64,000 bases of DNA. Source: Ancylobacter polymorphus (lineage in GTDB: Bacteria; Pseudomonadota; Alphaproteobacteria; Rhizobiales; Xanthobacteraceae). The notes beneath the pieces are model-generated. The model saw nothing but the letters and a program-made list of their open reading frames with translations. It was not told where the DNA came from and did no database searches. Shown one piece after another: positions 62,062 to 64,000 of this stretch. Where the stretch lies: the NCBI RefSeq assembly GCF_030813495.1, contig NZ_JAUSUI010000010.1, positions 113,420 to 177,419 on the forward strand, read 5' to 3'. A program made the translations under genes and the position numbers. Position 1 is the first letter of the stretch. Each line of letters starts with the position of its first letter.

Positions 62062-62921
62062 CCTTCTCCCTGCGCGGCGCGATCCGCGTCGGCTTCACGC
62101 TTGTCGTCCTCCTCGCGGCGGTCGGTGCCGCGCGCGAGCTCTGGGCGCATTACATGGACGAACCCTGGACGCGCGACGCCAAGGTGCGCGCCGACATCGT
62201 CGGCGTGGCGCCGGATGTCTCGGGCTTCGTCAGCGAGGTGCTGGTCCGCGACAACCAGGCGGTGAAGCAGGGCGACGTGCTCTTCCGCATCGACCGCGCC
62301 CGCTTCGCCATCGCGCTGGAGCAGGCCGAAGCCGCCATCGAGGGACGCAAGGCGACGCTCGAACAGGCACGGCGCGACCGCGAGCGCTATGAGCAGCTCA
62401 AGGACGTCGTCTCGCAGCAGAAGACCGAGCAGATGCGGATGCAGGAGACCGAGGCCGCGGCCGCCTATCGGCAGGCGGTGGCGGACCGCGACCTCGCCAG
62501 GCTCAATCTGGAGCGGTCGGAGGTGAAGGCTTCGGTCAACGGCACCATCACCAATCTGAGCCTGCGGCCGGGCGACTACGTCACCGCCGGCACGCCCGAG
62601 GTGGCGCTCGTCGACACCGACTCGCTGCGGATCGAGGGCTATTTCGAGGAGACCAAGCTCGCGCGGATTCGCGTCGGTGCGTCCGTCACCATCCGGCTGA
62701 TGGGCCAGCCGGCGGCGCTGGATGGGCATGTGGAGAGCATCGCCGCCGGTATCGAGGACCGTGAGCGCACCGTCGGCAATGGGCTTCTCGCCAACATCAA
62801 CCCCACCTTCAACTGGGTCCGCCTCGCGCAGCGCGTGCCGGTCCGCATCGCCCTCGACCACGTGCCGGACGGAATCGCGCTCGTCGCGGGGCTCACGGCC
62901 ACGGTGTCGATCAAAGACTGA
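62058..62921 (+). CDS. HlyD/EmrA-type membrane fusion protein (AaeA-like)
   Basis: A 287-residue periplasmic adaptor. One N-terminal membrane segment ([19 protein letters not shown]) is followed by the biotinyl-lipoyl-like motif [22 protein letters not shown] with [15 protein letters not shown] coiled coil (residues 90-150) and the C-terminal barrel region [19 protein letters not shown] follow. It connects the FUSC pump to the outer membrane. The ATG at 62058 overlaps the DUF1656 stop. Confidence 0.9.
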   Translation: MTFSLRGAIRVGFTLVVLLAAVGAARELWAHYMDEPWTRDAKVRADIVGVAPDVSGFVSEVLVRDNQAVKQGDVLFRIDRARFAIALEQAEAAIEGRKATLEQARRDRERYEQLKDVVSQQKTEQMRMQETEAAAAYRQAVADRDLARLNLERSEVKASVNGTITNLSLRPGDYVTAGTPEVALVDTDSLRIEGYFEETKLARIRVGASVTIRLMGQPAALDGHVESIAAGIEDRERTVGNGLLANINPTFNWVRLAQRVPVRIALDHVPDGIALVAGLTATVSIKD

Positions 62922-63088
62922 CAGGTGGGCTGAAGCTGCTCTTGAAGTGGCGCCTTCTTGAGAATCCCCGGAAAAACCTCAGCGACAAACACGCCGCCGA
63001 TGATGAGCGGAGCAAGCGACCTAGCCAAAAGGAGAACCTAGTGGTTCCCGCCTGACATAAGAATCCGGCTTGGGATTCCCTTTGTGGC

Positions 63089-63315
63089 GTGCGCATGCGA
63101 GTCTGGCGCATGCGCACAGGAATATCGTTCACCGTTTCGCCGACCGATCGGGCTCGCCTGTCGGCGCTGGTCAGGGATCGCAACGCGCCGCAGAAGCACG
63201 TCTGGCGCGCCGAGATCGTGCTTTTGTCCGCCGTGGGTGTCGGCACCGTCGAGATCATGCGCCGGACCGGCAAGTCGAAGACCTGCGTGTGGCGCTGGCA
63301 GGAGCGCTTGGTCGC
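63089..63315 (+). pseudogene. Truncated IS630-family transposase
   Basis: About 75 residues of the N-terminal helix-turn-helix domain: [36 protein letters not shown], and [18 protein letters not shown]. After WRWQERLVA the family match stops, and Tn3 transposase sequence on the opposite strand takes over at about 63315-63321. The DDE catalytic domain is missing. Confidence 0.8.
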
Positions 63316-63320
63316 GCTGA

Positions 63321-63925
63321 CGACAAGATTGAGGCCCGATGCGCGGAATGCCTGACTTTCGAACGACCGGTCGCGGAGTTCGCCACGCTCATGGAGGAAG
63401 ACTGCGCGTTTGAGTTTGTGCGCTGCCTCGCCCTTGTTAAGGCCGGCTTGGCAGCGCCGGCGCAATGTCGAGTTCGAGTACTATTCGATCATGAAGAGCG
63501 ACCGCTCGATGCGGCCGAGTTCCCGAAGAGCCTTGCCAGTTGGCTTCCTTCGGTGATGCCGAGAGCTTCTTCAAGATCGTAGAGGGCACAACGGCACGGG
63601 TGGTGATCGATGCCGCCAGATGAAGCAGATCATCCCAGTGATCGAGGATCGGGGTGGTGTTGATCGGCGCCCCGATGTGGTTCGACAGTGCCGGGTATGC
63701 ATCGCCTTTCTCGAACGTGTGAAACTTCCGATCTTTGAGATTGCGCAGTCGTGGTACGAACCGCTTGCCGATCAGAGCGAATAGCCCAAAGACGTGATCG
63801 CTCGCGCCGCCGGTGTCGGTGAAGTGCTCCTGTATTTCGAGGACTGTGTCCTGATCGAATAGCCCGTCGAGCACATAGGCAGCCTCGCTTTCGGTCGGGC
63901 TAATGCTCAAGTATCCCCTCATTTA
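63321..63925 (-). pseudogene. Broken Tn3-family transposase (C-terminal part)
   Basis: Reverse-strand frames together give a Tn3 transposase end: [56 protein letters not shown], then after a frameshift near 63545 [15 protein letters not shown], a TAG stop, and [21 protein letters not shown] and [19 protein letters not shown]. The match ends where the IS630 fragment begins. Upstream of about 63925 the sequence to the window edge is not clearly part of it. Non-functional. Confidence 0.78.
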
Positions 63926-64000
63926 CGTGATCCCGAGGCTCCGGTGAATGTCGCGTTTTGGCGGATGAGTTGTGCGTATCGCTCGACGAGCGGACGCAGG
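63926..64000. other. Window-edge sequence without assigned gene
   Basis: A reverse-strand frame reads RPLVERYAQLIRQNATFTGAS to a stop near 63922. It may be the end of another mobile-element gene, but the stretch is too short to assign. Confidence 0.25.

Overview
The window looks like part of a plasmid (or chromid) of a GC-rich alphaproteobacterium of the order Hyphomicrobiales (Rhizobiales). The main reason is the stretch at 32.9-47.2 kb: a complete traI-trbBCDEJKLFGHI mating-pair block divergent from a repABC operon, the same arrangement as in Agrobacterium Ti-type plasmids. The pca gene order, the PcaQ-type regulator and the DUF1403/ScpB pair fit the same group. No tRNA, rRNA or CRISPR array was seen.

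Region by region. 1-8.2 kb (+): hydantoinase-type hyuA, an SsuABC-type ABC importer with two different permeases, an SDR dehydrogenase and an aldehyde dehydrogenase, closed by an IS5-family element (8.16-8.99 kb). 9.3-15.8 kb (-): a catabolic operon of Rieske protein, 99-aa unknown protein, metal-dependent amidohydrolase, second aldehyde dehydrogenase, periplasmic binding protein and ThDP enzyme, divergent from a MarR regulator (16.0-16.45 kb). 16.5-24.0 kb: pcaQ divergent from pcaDCHGIJFB, a full protocatechuate-to-central-metabolism route. 24.3-32.0 kb: a small membrane protein, an iron(III)-type ABC importer (ATPase, fused double permease, binding protein) with homologues of Pht5 (4,5-dihydroxyphthalate decarboxylase) and Pht4 (Gfo/Idh/MocA dehydrogenase). 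32.2-32.9 kb: decayed fragments. 32.9-43.1 kb (-): trb genes and traI. 43.1-47.2 kb (+): repABC with a counter-transcribed RNA and a parS candidate. 47.3-50.3 kb: two orphan genes, a tyrosine recombinase and a Phd/VapC-type toxin-antitoxin pair. 50.41-55.39 kb: an intact Tn5053/Tn402-like tni transposon with a perfect 5-bp target duplication. 55.5-58.4 kb: DUF1403, plasmid-borne ScpB and a nucleotidyltransferase-fold gene with palindromic upstream DNA. 58.5-62.9 kb: efflux pseudogene fragments and an intact MarR-FUSC-DUF1656-HlyD (AaeXAB-like) aromatic-acid efflux operon. 63.0-64.0 kb: broken IS630 and Tn3 transposases.

How the genes may work together (inference): the two importers, two closely related ALDHs, two closely related binding proteins, the decarboxylase and dehydrogenase homologues and the pca operon form a mobile package for taking up substituted aromatic or heterocyclic acids and funnelling them to protocatechuate, then succinyl-CoA and acetyl-CoA. 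The MarR-controlled exporter could relieve aromatic acid stress. No ring-hydroxylating oxygenase alpha subunit is present in the window, so the first step on the aromatic ring is either elsewhere or not needed.
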